Positions 1-11,059 of a DNA stretch of 64,000 nt are shown here, in pieces (the stretch's first letter is position 1; each line of letters starts with the position of its first letter). The DNA comes from Pleurodeles waltl (lineage: Eukaryota; Chordata; Amphibia; Caudata; Salamandridae), in assembly GCF_031143425.1 (NCBI RefSeq), contig NC_090447.1, positions 844,569,760-844,633,759 of the forward strand, written 5' to 3'. Under the pieces are notes generated by a model that did no database searches, was not told the origin of the DNA, and saw only the letters and a program-made list of their open reading frames with translations. A program made the position numbers and the translations under genes.

Positions 1-2204
1 CAAGCCTGCCTTGCTGGCTGCTTTTAAATTAAAGTTATATGCAAATTCGACTTTGGAATTAAAGGTACTTCCAAAGTCTTAAACTACCTTATTTTTACAT
101 ATAAGTCACCCCTAAGGTGTGCCCTATGTGCCCCTAGGGCTGGGTGCCATGTAACTATAAGCAGGGACTTTATAAAAATAGATTTATAAGCCCTGGTGAG
201 GTAAAAACAGCCAAATTCGTTTTTCCCTCATTGAAGTAAATGGCCTTCATAGGCTAGAATGGGCAGACTTTATTTTTAATTTTAAAGTCTCCTTAAATGT
301 TACATACCAAGAATTTGGTATCAAATTGATTGTTATAATAAATCCCACAACTTCCAGTTGTTGGATTTAATATAACTAGTGCAGGTAAAAAGTTTAGACT
401 TTACCTAAAAAGTTGCCAATTTCAGCTCTGCATTGTTTTTGCTGCTGTGCTCTGATTGGCCAGCCTGCAGCAGCTTCTGCCAGGCCACTTTTATGAGGTG
501 TGAAGTGGCCTGGCTTTACACAAAGGAATGTGCTTGGGGGAGAGAATCTCCCCTCAGCAGATGGGGAAGCAGGAAGGGGGAGGGCTGCCAAACTGGTCTT
601 CAAAGGCAGAGAAGGACATCTGGAGCACCCAGCAACACCCCCACATCCTGCAACCCCAGACAGCTAGGTGCCCCCTTGATTAGATTAGGAGAGGGCAGGA
701 GAGGGGTGTGTTTATGATTTTTAGCCACACCAGTGGGTGGGCTCAGCCAGATCTCTCCTCCAAAAATCAGATTCATCCATTTTGGATTTTTAGAGACTAT
801 TGCCTTCTGGGATGGATTTTTGCCACACTTCCCAGGAAGTGGTCATCACAGGGGGACGACCCTGTCCCTGATTGGAGGACCAGGGCCCCCCTGCTTTTCA
901 CCCAGGAGCAAGGATAAAACTGGCAGACCTGCACCCACGCCTCAGATCCCCACCAAATTTCAAGAAGAAGGAACTACAAGAAGAAGAAGGACTGCCCTGC
1001 TGGACCCCTGGCCTGCACCTGGAACCTGCACTCAGAAGGACTGCACCAGCTGCACACTTGGGCTTCACCACAAGAAGGACTTTGCCTGGCTTCAACTGGT
1101 TCAAGGAGGGACTCCCTGTTTGCTACAGGTGAAAAATTGCTAACCAGAGTCCCCTGCACCAACTCCTGAAAAAGTGACCAGCTTACCACTGTCCAGTGGC
1201 CAAAAAGGAGTTTGCGCCAGGTGCATTCTGGGAGTTGAAGTCCGCACTTCCCAAGGACCATCACAGAACTTCTGGACCCTTGGGGTGAGCTGTGGACCCC
1301 AAAAGAACCTTAAAAGAACATCTGGGTGAAGCCCCAGAAGTTTGGAAAAGATTGGAGAATTTTTGGAAAAAAGCTCCATAAAGTGACCGACCCGACGCGG
1401 AAATTCTAGCCGGCTTGCCTCAACCGCGACCCGGCCTGACTTCGTGGTTCGTCCCGGTAAAGAAAAACATCCGAAAAAGAGACTAAGTCCGAACGTAAAA
1501 AGTTGACCGGGACCTTCCAGCCATCGTATCCGAGAAGGGCTCCACGGACGTCGGATCAAGATCCAGGTTTACCCCGGTCGAAGGATTTTCATCTCAAAAA
1601 AACGACTAAGTCCGAAGGTAAAAATCACCACCGAGGAAACCGACTTCGCGTATCCGGACAAGGGCTCCAGGAGGTCGGATCCAACTGGCAGGTTCGTCCC
1701 GGTGAAGAAAAACTTCAAAATAAAGACTAAGTCAGAAGGTAACTTTTTAACCGAGGCCTCCGGCGACCTGTAGCCGAGCAGGGCTCCATCGCGGTCGGCC
1801 TGAAAGTTTGACTTTGTCCCGGTCCTGGTGCAACCAGATGACCCGATTGGCGCTTTTTGTTTCTAAGCGCTAGAAAATAATAATACTTTAAAAATTCATA
1901 TCTCCGGTTCCCCTGAACCGATTTTAATCGTTTTTGTGTCATTTTAAAGATAAAAATATAAGCTATTTTTATAAATTGGTTTTGGATTTTTAAACTGTTT
2001 CCTGTGTTTTATTTAATTACTGTTTTGTGATATCTGAATGCTTTACACTTTGTCTCCTAAGTTAAGCCTTGACGCTCGATGCCAAGCTACCAAGGGTAGA
2101 GCTGGGATTAATTTACTGAGACCTAACTGTACTTTTGTGGAGGTTTGTGGCTTGTTGCTAGGTGTAGGTACCTACCTGCCCTACCAATAACCCATTTTCC
2201 AACA
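1..2204 (+). repeat. 5' LTR (left end cut by window)
   Basis: This copy matches 5252-7455 almost base for base and ends CCAACA at 2204. A TATAAAA at 171-177 and an AATAAA at 337-342 are candidates for promoter and polyadenylation signal, but nothing else confirms them. Short open frames inside the LTR recur unchanged in the other LTR and look like chance frames, not genes. Confidence 0.92.
1384..1850 (+). repeat. Four diverged ~120-bp tandem units inside the LTR
   Basis: Units begin near 1384, 1504, 1626 and 1747. Each carries a core like AGGGCTCCA followed by GGTCGG, then TCCCGGT, then GACTAAGTC(C/A)GAA before the next unit. The same block occurs in the right LTR (6635-7101). Recognisable versions of the core persist in the older solo LTR at about 37230-37760 in reverse orientation. 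Confidence 0.7.
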
Positions 2205-2453
2205 TAATTGGAAGCAGCGACGGGATCCTGTACTTGTGTTCAATATCACGTTACAGTTTTAGATAAAACAAATTAAAAATCCTTTAAATTGTCCTAGTGC
2301 AAAAATTGTTTTTAATTTTTAATTTTAATTTTTTTTTTTTTTTTTTTTTTTAATTAATTTGGATTAATTTCAATTATTGAATTTTTGTAATTTTTCTAAA
2401 TTCCTGTTACCAATTTTTGCAAAAAGTTTTTGTTGACACAAAACTAGGGAACC
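2205..2453 (+). other. Leader with primer-binding-site candidate
   Basis: The interior begins TAAT and then TGG at 2209. The 18 bases from 2209 could be the primer-binding site, since tRNA-derived sites start TGG. I could not match them to a particular tRNA. A run of about 30 T lies near 2330-2352. The leader ends just before the ATG at 2454, which sits in a good initiation context (ACCATGG). Confidence 0.45.
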
Positions 2454-4844
2454 ATGGAGCTTGATCTGGCTAGCCTACCTACACTGACAGTAGTCCAGCT
2501 TAGGGGGTTGTGTGTTGAGAGAGGGTTGCCTGCAACCACTAATCTCAGGAAGGAAATCCTAATTAAATCCCTGACAGCATGGGCTGAGGCCCAAGAGGTA
2601 GAGACAGAGGAAGCTCCAGAGGAGGAAGAAAAAGAGGAAGATGCTAACTCTAACCATTCAGGGGAGGGAAGGCATCAGACCCCAAGTGAGGAAGAGGAGG
2701 AACGGTCCTCACTGGACACAGTCACTAGGGGCAGACCCAAAGCTAGTGGTAGGAAGGGGGTCCTTTCAGGAGGAGAGAACCCATCCATCAGGGAGAGAGA
2801 GCTGGAAGCCCAGCTAGCCTACATAGCTTTGGAGGCAGATAAGCTTGCCCTAGAAAAAAAGAAGTGGGCAAGCAAAGAAAAAAGAGATGGAAGCAGAGAT
2901 AAAGAAGCTGAGGTGTCCATGGGTGGGGGAGTTTGCCCCAGATTACCCAAGGGGGTGGTTCCTGCTTATGTAGAGGGGGATGACATAGATAAGTGGCTAG
3001 GGGCCTTTGAGAGGGCACTCCAAATGAGAAGGGTTAGGCCTCAATACTGGGGTTCCCTTTTGTGGGAGTTGGTCCCCAACTCAGGGAGGGATAGGCTTCT
3101 GACCTTAAGGGGGGAGGAGGCAGATTCATACCCTAGTATGAAAAGGTGCTTAGTCAAGAAGTTTGGTCTGACCCCAGAGCAATATAGAATGAAGTTCAGG
3201 GACACCCAGAAGGTCAGTACCCAGTCTTGGGTTGACTTTGTGGACACCTCACTAAAGGCACTAGAGGGCTGGATTATTGGCAACAAAGTAAATACTTATG
3301 AGGGGTTATACAATCTGATCATGAGAGAGCACATCTTGACCAATTGTATCCAAGAAAGGTTACGCCAGCATCTAGTGGACTCTAAGCAGACCAACCCTAG
3401 AGAGCTAGGGGAGGCAGCTGATGAGTGGTTGAGAACCAGGGTGGTTGTCAAGTCCCAGGGGGGAGACTCCAAGAAGGGGGGGACAGGTCCCCAAAAACCT
3501 AAGGAGGGAGGTGGTAAGCCCACCACAGAGACTCCCTCTGTACCCCAGAACCCTAAGAAGGAGGAGAGTAAATCCCACTCCCACTCTGACATGCAGAGAC
3601 AGGGAGACCCAGGGTTAAAAAAGCTCTTGGACAGTAGGGCTTGCTTTGACTGTCAGCAGACAGGTCACTTCAGAGGAGATGCAGCCTGTCCAAAGAAGGT
3701 GGTTAGCACTGGGCTGTCCAGTGTAGCCATAGAGGAGGATTCCTCAGATGATGAAGTCCTCCTAGCATTGTGCTGGGAGACAGGACCAGATGGTAAGCTG
3801 GTGATCCCTGAGGGTGGGAGTAGGCACTTCCACCACATTCAAGTGAATGGGATCCCTACCACTGGCCTGAGAGACACCTGTGCCAGTCACACTGTAGTGA
3901 GTGACCGGTTAGTGACCCCAGACATGTATGTCCCAGGAAAGACAAAGAAAGTCAGGATAGCCACAGGGGAGGTCACCTCCAAACCTGTAGCCATAGTGCC
4001 CCTAGAGAGGGAGGGTATCCTTGACTGGATTAGGGTGGTAGTCAGTGCTGACCTTCCCCTAGATTGTATCCTGGGCAATGACCTCCCAGAGGTGAGTCTG
4101 GTCACAGATGGGGTGGTCGCCCAGGGCGCCCCCCCAACCCAAAGTCCTGGGGAGTCAGTCCCTACAGTTAGGAGACAGGGGTCCCCAAGAAAAGGAAAGA
4201 AGAAAAGGAAGGGTAGGCCACTCTTAAAGAGAGTTCCAGGGAGCCAAAGGCCTTCTGCCCCAGTAGGGGGGGAGCCCAGAGTTGGCACTGGTGAGGCCTC
4301 ACCTGACCCCAAGGAAGTCCTGAGTAGTCAGGCAGCTGTCCAGATGCAAGGTGTTGCCCCTGCACTGACAGAAGGGAGAGTGGAAGGAGGGTGTCTGCCA
4401 CAGGAGGTGGTAGCCCCCCACTCTAGACAGCAAGAGGGGTACCAGGACCCCAAAGATGCCCCTAAAGCAGCTCAGCCACCTGTCAGTGGAGAGCTTAGGG
4501 TGTGGTTCTGGGTACTGACAGCTGTCAGTAGCCTCTGCTGGGTGCTAGCCTTCCTGGCAGCACTGTACTTGGCCTGGGAGGCAGACCCCAGGGCCAATAG
4601 CAAAGTAGGCCCCCTGACCCTATTGGTCATGGTGGGGTTGCTCAAGTGTTGGGTGACCTCTTTGGGTAAGCTAGGTGTTGCCCTAGCAAAGTTAGGAGTA
4701 GGGGAGGTGGGCACCTCACTACCCAAGTTGGCAGAGAGAGAGGAGGAAGACCCCCCTAGAGGGAAGTTTCAGTTTGAAATGGGTCCTTTCATTGTTGGGG
4801 TGGGTTCACTACCCAGAGGGAGAGACCCTGACAGGAGGATGTAA
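2454..4844 (+). CDS. Gag-protease polyprotein with C-terminal hydrophobic tail
   Basis: This is an uninterrupted 796-residue frame. Residues 8-45 resemble a SAP-type helix pair. An acidic stretch (50-75) and a charged coiled-coil-like segment (112-150) follow. Residues 160-330 look like a Gypsy/SCAN-type capsid. A zinc knuckle at 397-412 has spacing C-x2-C-x4-H-x6-C, two residues longer than usual. A retropepsin-like domain follows, with Asp474 in DTCAS where most families have DTG, and ILGND near 539. Residues 683-708 form a strong transmembrane-like segment, and 718-742 a second hydrophobic one. In the family, Gag packages RNA and the protease matures it. No polymerase follows. The membrane-like tail is unusual; it might be a remnant of a lost downstream gene fused in frame, but I have not shown that. 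Confidence 0.85.
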   Translation: MELDLASLPTLTVVQLRGLCVERGLPATTNLRKEILIKSLTAWAEAQEVETEEAPEEEEKEEDANSNHSGEGRHQTPSEEEEERSSLDTVTRGRPKASGRKGVLSGGENPSIRERELEAQLAYIALEADKLALEKKKWASKEKRDGSRDKEAEVSMGGGVCPRLPKGVVPAYVEGDDIDKWLGAFERALQMRRVRPQYWGSLLWELVPNSGRDRLLTLRGEEADSYPSMKRCLVKKFGLTPEQYRMKFRDTQKVSTQSWVDFVDTSLKALEGWIIGNKVNTYEGLYNLIMREHILTNCIQERLRQHLVDSKQTNPRELGEAADEWLRTRVVVKSQGGDSKKGGTGPQKPKEGGGKPTTETPSVPQNPKKEESKSHSHSDMQRQGDPGLKKLLDSRACFDCQQTGHFRGDAACPKKVVSTGLSSVAIEEDSSDDEVLLALCWETGPDGKLVIPEGGSRHFHHIQVNGIPTTGLRDTCASHTVVSDRLVTPDMYVPGKTKKVRIATGEVTSKPVAIVPLEREGILDWIRVVVSADLPLDCILGNDLPEVSLVTDGVVAQGAPPTQSPGESVPTVRRQGSPRKGKKKRKGRPLLKRVPGSQRPSAPVGGEPRVGTGEASPDPKEVLSSQAAVQMQGVAPALTEGRVEGGCLPQEVVAPHSRQQEGYQDPKDAPKAAQPPVSGELRVWFWVLTAVSSLCWVLAFLAALYLAWEADPRANSKVGPLTLLVMVGLLKCWVTSLGKLGVALAKLGVGEVGTSLPKLAEREEEDPPRGKFQFEMGPFIVGVGSLPRGRDPDRRM

Positions 4845-4950
4845 GGCAGAGTAGGCCCTGCAAAGGGACAGCCAGTTTTCTTCACTGTCTTCCTCGCCTA
4901 ACAAGCCAGGAAGACTCTCCCAGGGTTGGGCTGAGTCTCCTGGGCGTGTG

Positions 4951-4968
4951 GGCTGGGGGGGGGGGTTG
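4951..4968 (+). other. Polypurine tract before 3' LTR
   Basis: A G-rich run (4954-4965) ends just before the right LTR, where a plus-strand primer is expected. The exact LTR start is ambiguous between 4967, 4969 and 4971 because of a TGTGTG repeat. Confidence 0.65.
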
Positions 4969-7455
4969 TGTGAGAAACTGGGGCTGATTGCAGAGGCCCC
5001 CTAACTTTTTGCCCCCATTTTCCACTTTATGCTGGTGTTTTCCTGACTCTGATGGTGCCCTGGGTACTGCTAACCAGTCCCAGGGCCTGTGCTCTGTGTA
5101 AAATGGATATGCAAATTAGGCTAATTATAATTGGCTAAGTTAACCTACCTATAAGTCCCTAGTATATGGTAGGGCATGTAGGTTTAGGGACCACAGCATA
5201 GGTGGTGCACACCTAGGTGCATTGCTGAGGTGCCCAGTGTCATTTTAAAAGCAAGCCTGCCTTGCTGGCTGCTTTTAAATTAAAGTTATATGCAAATTCG
5301 ACTTTGGAATTAAAGGTACTTCCAAAGTCTTAAACTACCTTATTTTTACATATAAGTCACCCCTAAGGTGTGCCCTATGTGCCCCTAGGGCTGGGTGCCA
5401 TGTTACTATAAGCAGGGACTTTATAAAAATAGATTTATAAGCCCTGGTGAGGTAAAAACAGCCAAATTCGTTTTTCCCTCATTGAAGTAAATGGCCTTCA
5501 TAGGCTAGAATGGGCAGACTTTATTTTTAATTTTAAAGTCTCCTTAAATGTTACATACCAAGAATTTGGTATCAAATTGATTGTTATAATAAATCCCACA
5601 ACTTCCAGTTGTTGGATTTAATATAACTAGTGCAGGTAAAAAGTTTAGACTTTACCTAAAAAGTTGCCAATTTCAGCTCTGCATTGTTTTTGCTGCTGTG
5701 CTCTGATTGGCCAGCCTGCAGCAGCTTCTGCCAGGCCACTTTTATGAGGTGTGAAGTGGCCTGGCTTTACACAAAGGAATGTGCTTGGGGGAGAGAATCT
5801 CCCCTCAGCAGATGGGGAAGCAGGAAGGGGGAGGGCTGCCAAACTGGTCTTCAAAGGCAGAGAAGGACATCTGGAGCACCCAGCAACACCCCCACATCCT
5901 GCAACCCCAGACAGCTAGATGCCCCCTTGATTAGATTAGGAGAGGGCAGGAGAGGGGTGTGTTTATGATTTTTAGCCACACCAGTGGGTGGGCTCAGCCA
6001 GATCTCTCCTCCAAAAATCAGATTCATCCATTTTGGATTTTTAGAGACTATTGCCTTCTGGGATGGATTTTTGCCACACTTCCCAGGAAGTGGTCATCAC
6101 AGGGGGACGACCCTGTCCCTGATTGGAGGACCAGGGCCCCCCTGCTTTTCACCCAGGAGCAAGGATAAAACTGGCAGACCTGCACCCACGCCTCAGATCC
6201 CCACCAAATTTCAAGAAGAAGGAACTACAAGAAGAAGAAGGACTGCCCTGCTGGACCCCTGGCCTGCACCTGGAACCTGCACTCAGAAGGACTGCACCAG
6301 CTGCACACTTGGGCTTCACCACAAGAAGGACTTTGCCTGGCTTCAACTGGTTCAAGGAGGGACTCCCTGTTTGCTACAGGTGAAAAATTGCTAACCAGAG
6401 TCCCCTGCACCAACTCCTGAAAAAGTGACCAGCTGACCACTGTCCAGTGGCCAAAAAGGAGTTTGCGCCAGGTGCATTCTGGGAGTTGAAGTCCGCACTT
6501 CCCAAGGACCATCACAGAACTTCTGGACCCTTGGGGTGAGCTGTGGACCCCAAAAGAACCTTAAAAGAACATCTGGGTGAAGCCCCAGAAGTTTGGAAAA
6601 GATTGGAGAATTTTTGGAAAAAAGCTCCATAAAGTGACCGACCCGACGCGGAAATTCTAGCCGGCTTGCCTCAACCGCGACCCGGCTTGACTTCGTGGTT
6701 CGTCCCGGTAAAGAAAAACATCCGAAAAAGAGACTAAGTCCGAACGTAAAAAGTTGACCGGGACCTTCCAGCCATCGTATCCGAGAAGGGCTCCACGGAC
6801 GTCGGATCAAGATCCAGGTTTACCCCGGTCGAAGGATTTTCATCTCGAAAAAACGACTAAGTCCGAAGGTAAAAATCACCACCGAGGAAACCGACTTCGC
6901 GTATCCGGACAAGGGCTCCAGGAGGTCGGATCCAACTGGCAGGTTCGTCCCGGTGAAGAAAAACTTCAAAATAAAGACTAAGTCAGAAGGTAACTTTTTA
7001 ACCGAGGCCTCCCGCGACCTGTAGCCGAGCAGGGCTCCATCGCGGTCGGCCTGAAAGTTTGACTTTGTCCCGGTCCTGGTGCAACCAGATGACCCGATTG
7101 GCGCTTTTTGTTTCTAAGCGCTAGAAAATAATAATACTTTAAAAATTCATATCTCCGGTTCCCCTGAACCGATTTTAATCGTTTTTGTGTCATTTTAAAG
7201 ATAAAAATATAAGCTATTTTTATAAATTGGTTTTGGATTTTTAAACTGTTTCCTGTGTTTGATTTAATTACTGTTTTGTGATATCTGAATGCTTTACACT
7301 TTGTCTCCTAAGTTAAGCCTTGACGCTCGATGCCAAGCTACCAAGGGTAGAGCTGGGATTAATTTACTGAGACCTAACTGTACTTTTGTGGAGGTTTGTG
7401 GCTTGTTGCTAGGTGTAGGTACCTACCTGCCCTACCAATAACCCATTTTCCAACA
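4969..7455 (+). repeat. 3' LTR, about 2.49 kb
   Basis: It begins TGTGAGAAAC and ends CCAACA at 7455. Differences from the left LTR read by eye: A/T in GTAACT versus GTTACT, G/A in AGGTGCC, T/G in CAGCTTACC, C/T in CGGCCTGAC, A/G in ATCTCAAAA, G/C in CCTCCGGC and T/G in GTTTTATTT. ATCAC follows immediately and may be the right target duplication. Confidence 0.92.
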
Positions 7456-9729
7456 ATCACACAATGACATACAAGATGCAAACTGCAGGCTCACTTGTTG
7501 AGGATATAATGAGCTGAACAGCAGATGCTCTGCGCACCAAGCAATATTCCTTGCATGGCGTATTACAGTTGCTCTGCATGCCCGAAATACCTTTTTGATA
7601 ACACAATTTCTACTTTATTAAATAAGGAAATATACCTCTCCACATTCTCTGGAACACAGCACCAGTGTTGGCCCCCTCATTACCCTGGTACACCACCAAG
7701 CTGCAAGTAAGGATCCTGTTTTTCACAATACGCTATGCTCCCAGGACTGAAGAATCATTGCCAAATTGTTGAAAAGACTTTGCGGAGAAGTAAGTAGTTT
7801 TTTCCAGTTTCTTAGATAACTTTGTTAAAAGCCAAACCTTCTTTACTCAATTACCTCCAGTGATCAACTGACATTTGTGGAATGACAAAAGCTCAATAGA
7901 GTATTACATATGTGAATTATATTCTTCATCAATACAATGTCATGCAAAGAACGGAAAGGACTTCAAGTATAAACAACACAACACACCCGTTCAAGCGTAC
8001 CTCTGAATGTCGACATGCCAGCAGCAGAGCTCCTCCAGCTAGGTCACTGCTTTTCCAAGGCCTGGAATTAACCCCATCAGACATGGTGGCAGGTGAGCCA
8101 TCCTGTCTTTGTTGCCTTGTCTCCTACCATATACGACAACCATAAATCCATGAAAAGCTGCTGTTGAAAGAGTACTGGCATCTCTTGGCATGGAAGTTAT
8201 GGATTTAATATGCTAACAGTTAAGGAGCCTAAAAATATGTTCACCGACAATGTACCCCAACTTCGGAGGTACATTTCCACTTTGTGTAAAAAGTGGCTGA
8301 GTGTTTAAAAGCGTTTAAAGATACTGCTGATTTTTCAAACCATAGTGGCTGTTCCCATGGTGAATACACCTATCTTAGAGAAGAAAACTTTGGCGCCCCA
8401 CGTGGGACACTCTAAATTTAGTATATTTTAATCGGTTTCTTTTACCGGTGTAAACATTGCAAATCATACACATAGAGCAAATCAATTACTGAAAATATAT
8501 ATTTGGCAGTCAGCCTTTATGATTGAGAGTTTTTTAAAACTTGCAAGTCCTTCAATGGGACACAATACCGACTCTGAGTTTTTTGAGTGTGTAATGAGGG
8601 GGTGTAAACATTTGGCTGATAGAGAGGGAAATAATGCCCTATTTTAGGTATCTATCAAATCTATTTTACTGTAATTATAAAACACTACTCTGGGGTTACT
8701 ATTGTTGCAGGCTGCCATAGAGAATGCAATGTGTCAGATAATGCAGATAGTGCACAAGCCCCCTGGAAAGCTTTTACACCCAGGGCAACAAAGATCACAT
8801 GAAGCATTTTTGGATGCAGAGAATGTTCTGTTGAGCCACAAGACAATTGTGATGGAATTACTCAAATGGGCATGACATTGCACTGGGTTACCTTCAAAAA
8901 GGAATCATGGACCGATTTAGAGTAGATCAGATTGTTCACTAAGTATTCCTTCAGTAGCGGTACATCCTCTGGCAGATTCCTCTCCCGATTTAGCACTTGC
9001 CACAGACTTTTTCATAATTATCCACATCTAAACCAGTCCCTTTGTTTTGGCCCCAAAGGTTTTATAATGAACAGGTTTACGAGGTAATGAGCAGTGCTCA
9101 CTCAAAACTCAATCAGGTTCGCAAAATTTAGAGGTATTATTTTGACTAATGCAGTGAGAAGATGTAGAGTTCAATGCAAAAGGGTAGAGGGGACAGATGT
9201 GTATTTTTCTTTTGATGCACATCTCTTTATTGACTCTTCAGCAGAAATAATCTGTTTAAAATCATAGGACTTTCTTTGCATTTCTTCAGTGACAGAAATG
9301 ATTCTCCACACTAATGGGCATGTGGGTAAATGGGAGGGAGGGTATGATACTAGAATATTGGGTCTCTACTAGTGTAGAGGTACTCATGTGTAGATCTCCT
9401 GTGATGCCAAGGTGTAATTCTCCTCCTATTTGCTATTCACCATTTGCATAAGGAGATTTACATCTAAGTGTGGTCACTCCTTCTTATAAAAGATGAACCC
9501 TCCTGTGAATTAATTTATAAGTATATAGTTACAACAAATACATTTTCACCTGTTGGTGGAGATCTTGCCACTGGTGTGGAAATCCTACCATGGAAAAGTA
9601 TATGGTAAATTTATAACGTTTATAAATGGTATGCCTTTTAAACATGTGCAATTATAATCTAATGTAAAATATATGCACATACAATAATTTAGAATGCTTT
9701 ACTTTATGCTGGATCAAATAAAATACAAA
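7456..9729. other. Unannotated AT-rich DNA
   Basis: No convincing coding frame, terminal repeat or RNA gene is visible on either strand. It is probably intergenic or intronic host DNA, or an old unrecognisable repeat. The last three bases (AAA) are the left target duplication of the next element. Confidence 0.5.
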
Positions 9730-10358
9730 GGGCCTCATTCCGAGGCTGGCGGGCGGCGGTAGCCGCCTGCCTGGCGGGAACCGCCAAATGGCCGCTCCGC
9801 GGTCGAAAGACCGCGGAGGCCATTCTGGTTTTCCCGCTGGGCTGGCGGGCGACCGCCAGAAGGCCGCCCGCCAGCCCAGCTGGAAACCCCTTCCCACGAG
9901 GAAGCCGGCTCCGAATGGAGCCGGCGGAGTGGGAAGGTGCGACGGGTGCAGTTGCACCCGTCGCAAATTTCAGTGTCTGCACAGCAGACACTGAAATTCT
10001 TTGTGGGGCCCTCTTACGGGGGCCCCTGCAGTGCCCATGCCATTTGCATGGGCACTGCAGGGGCCTCCAGGGGCCCCACGACACCCCATACCGCCATCCT
10101 GTTCCTGGCGGGCGAACCGCCAGGAACAGGATGGCGGTATGGGGTGGCGGAATCCCCGTGGCGGCGCAGCAAGCTGCGCCGCCATGGAGGATTCCGTCGG
10201 GCAGCGGAAAACCGGCGGGAGACCGCCGGTTTTCCTCTTCTGACCGCGGCCAAACCGCCGCGGTCAGAATGCCCTGCGGGGCACTGCCAGCCTGTTGGCG
10301 GTGCTCCCGCCGACCCCGGCCCTGGCGGTCCTTGACCGCCGGGGTCGGAATGACCCCC
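9730..10358. mobile_element. Harbinger-like miniature element made of serial hairpins
   Basis: Terminal inverted repeats are GGGCCTCATTCCGA on the left and, reversed, GGGGGTCATTCCGA on the right, flanked by AAA on both sides. No coding content. The interior is a GC-rich chain of short-loop inverted repeats. Perfect arms include 9836-9851/9865-9880 (16 bp), 9966-9980/9984-9998 (15 bp), 10021-10040/10046-10065 (20 bp), 10084-10111/10117-10144 (28 bp), 10160-10170/10173-10183, 10206-10218/10223-10235 and 10238-10249/10258-10269. Frames of up to 229 codons here are by-products of the palindromes. Confidence 0.8.
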
Positions 10359-10361
10359 AAA

Positions 10362-10885
10362 GTTATGGAGTATTGAGTCACAAAAATAAACATGTGTTAA
10401 TTAATAAAATAATTAAAATAAATTAATACAATTATTACCCAACCCTCAATAACATCTGTACTTTATTTTCTGTAATTTGTAGTAAACCTAGTTGAATATA
10501 AATACACACAGAGGATTCCCCGGTGAAATTTAAAAATAAAAAAATGACTTGATCAAGAGAATAGCAGCACATTGACATATAGTAAGCAGAACTATAGTCC
10601 TTGTCAAAATATCACCAATATCTATGATAAAATGTATATTTTTCTAAATTCACACATTGCAATGAATAATATAAATGATTTCATAAAGTATTTTAAATAA
10701 AGCCTTTTTAAAGATTAAAGAAACAAACTTTAACATGTCTTTGAGTCTTTTTTAAAACATTTTTCAGGCCATAATATGCAGCCATAGAGCCAGACACAAG
10801 TGGTCCATACAGCTCCAGCTCAGAGTGCTTAAAAACATGTGGTTAGCCCCCCTGGGTTTATGGATTCAATGAGTCAAGAGATTTA
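10362..10885. other. AT-rich spacer, nothing recognised
   Basis: Low-GC sequence with no long frame or terminal repeat. TTA at 10883-10885 is the left target duplication of the small element that follows. Confidence 0.45.
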
Positions 10886-11056
10886 AAGCCTGATTATGAC
10901 CTTGGCGGAGCGATTACCCTGTTACGAACATGACGGATATCCTGTCTGCCATATTACAAGTTCCATAGTATATAATGGAACTTGTAATACAACCTGTGGG
11001 ATAAACATCATGTTTATGGCAGAGTAATACTCTCTACCAAGGTCATAATTAGGCCC
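10886..11056. mobile_element. 171-bp Harbinger miniature element
   Basis: The left end reads AAGCCTGATTATGACC and the right end, reversed, GGGCCTAATTATGACC. Both continue into TTGG(C/T)(G/A)GAG. TTA flanks each side, the classic Harbinger target duplication. An inner palindrome lies around 10968-10990. No coding capacity. Confidence 0.8.
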
Positions 11057-11059
11057 TTA

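Larger units (their letters stand above)
1..7455 (+). mobile_element. LTR retrotransposon, Gag-protease only, very young
   Basis: Two direct repeats, offset by exactly 5251 bases with no net indel over 2204 bases, flank a 2.76 kb interior whose only long frame is a Gag-protease protein. The interior has no reverse transcriptase, RNase H or integrase, so the element is probably non-autonomous and would need a relative's polymerase. The right LTR starts TGTGAGAAAC and ends CCAACA, giving TG...CA ends. The first 283 bases or so of the left LTR lie before the window, so its left target duplication cannot be read. By eye the LTRs differ at about seven sites, which means recent insertion. The capsid and protease layout suggests a Gypsy (Ty3)-type element. 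The family name is not certain. Confidence 0.9.

Noticed and set aside
733..1559. Several 70-139-codon frames inside both LTRs
   Set aside because: They occur identically in both LTRs, overlap on both strands and contain no recognisable domain.
7456..9729. Host exon
   Set aside because: Short frames only, no splice-bounded conserved-looking peptide could be supported.
9704..10393. 229-codon minus-strand frame
   Set aside because: It covers the hairpin-string element; palindromic GC-rich DNA gives long frames on both strands.
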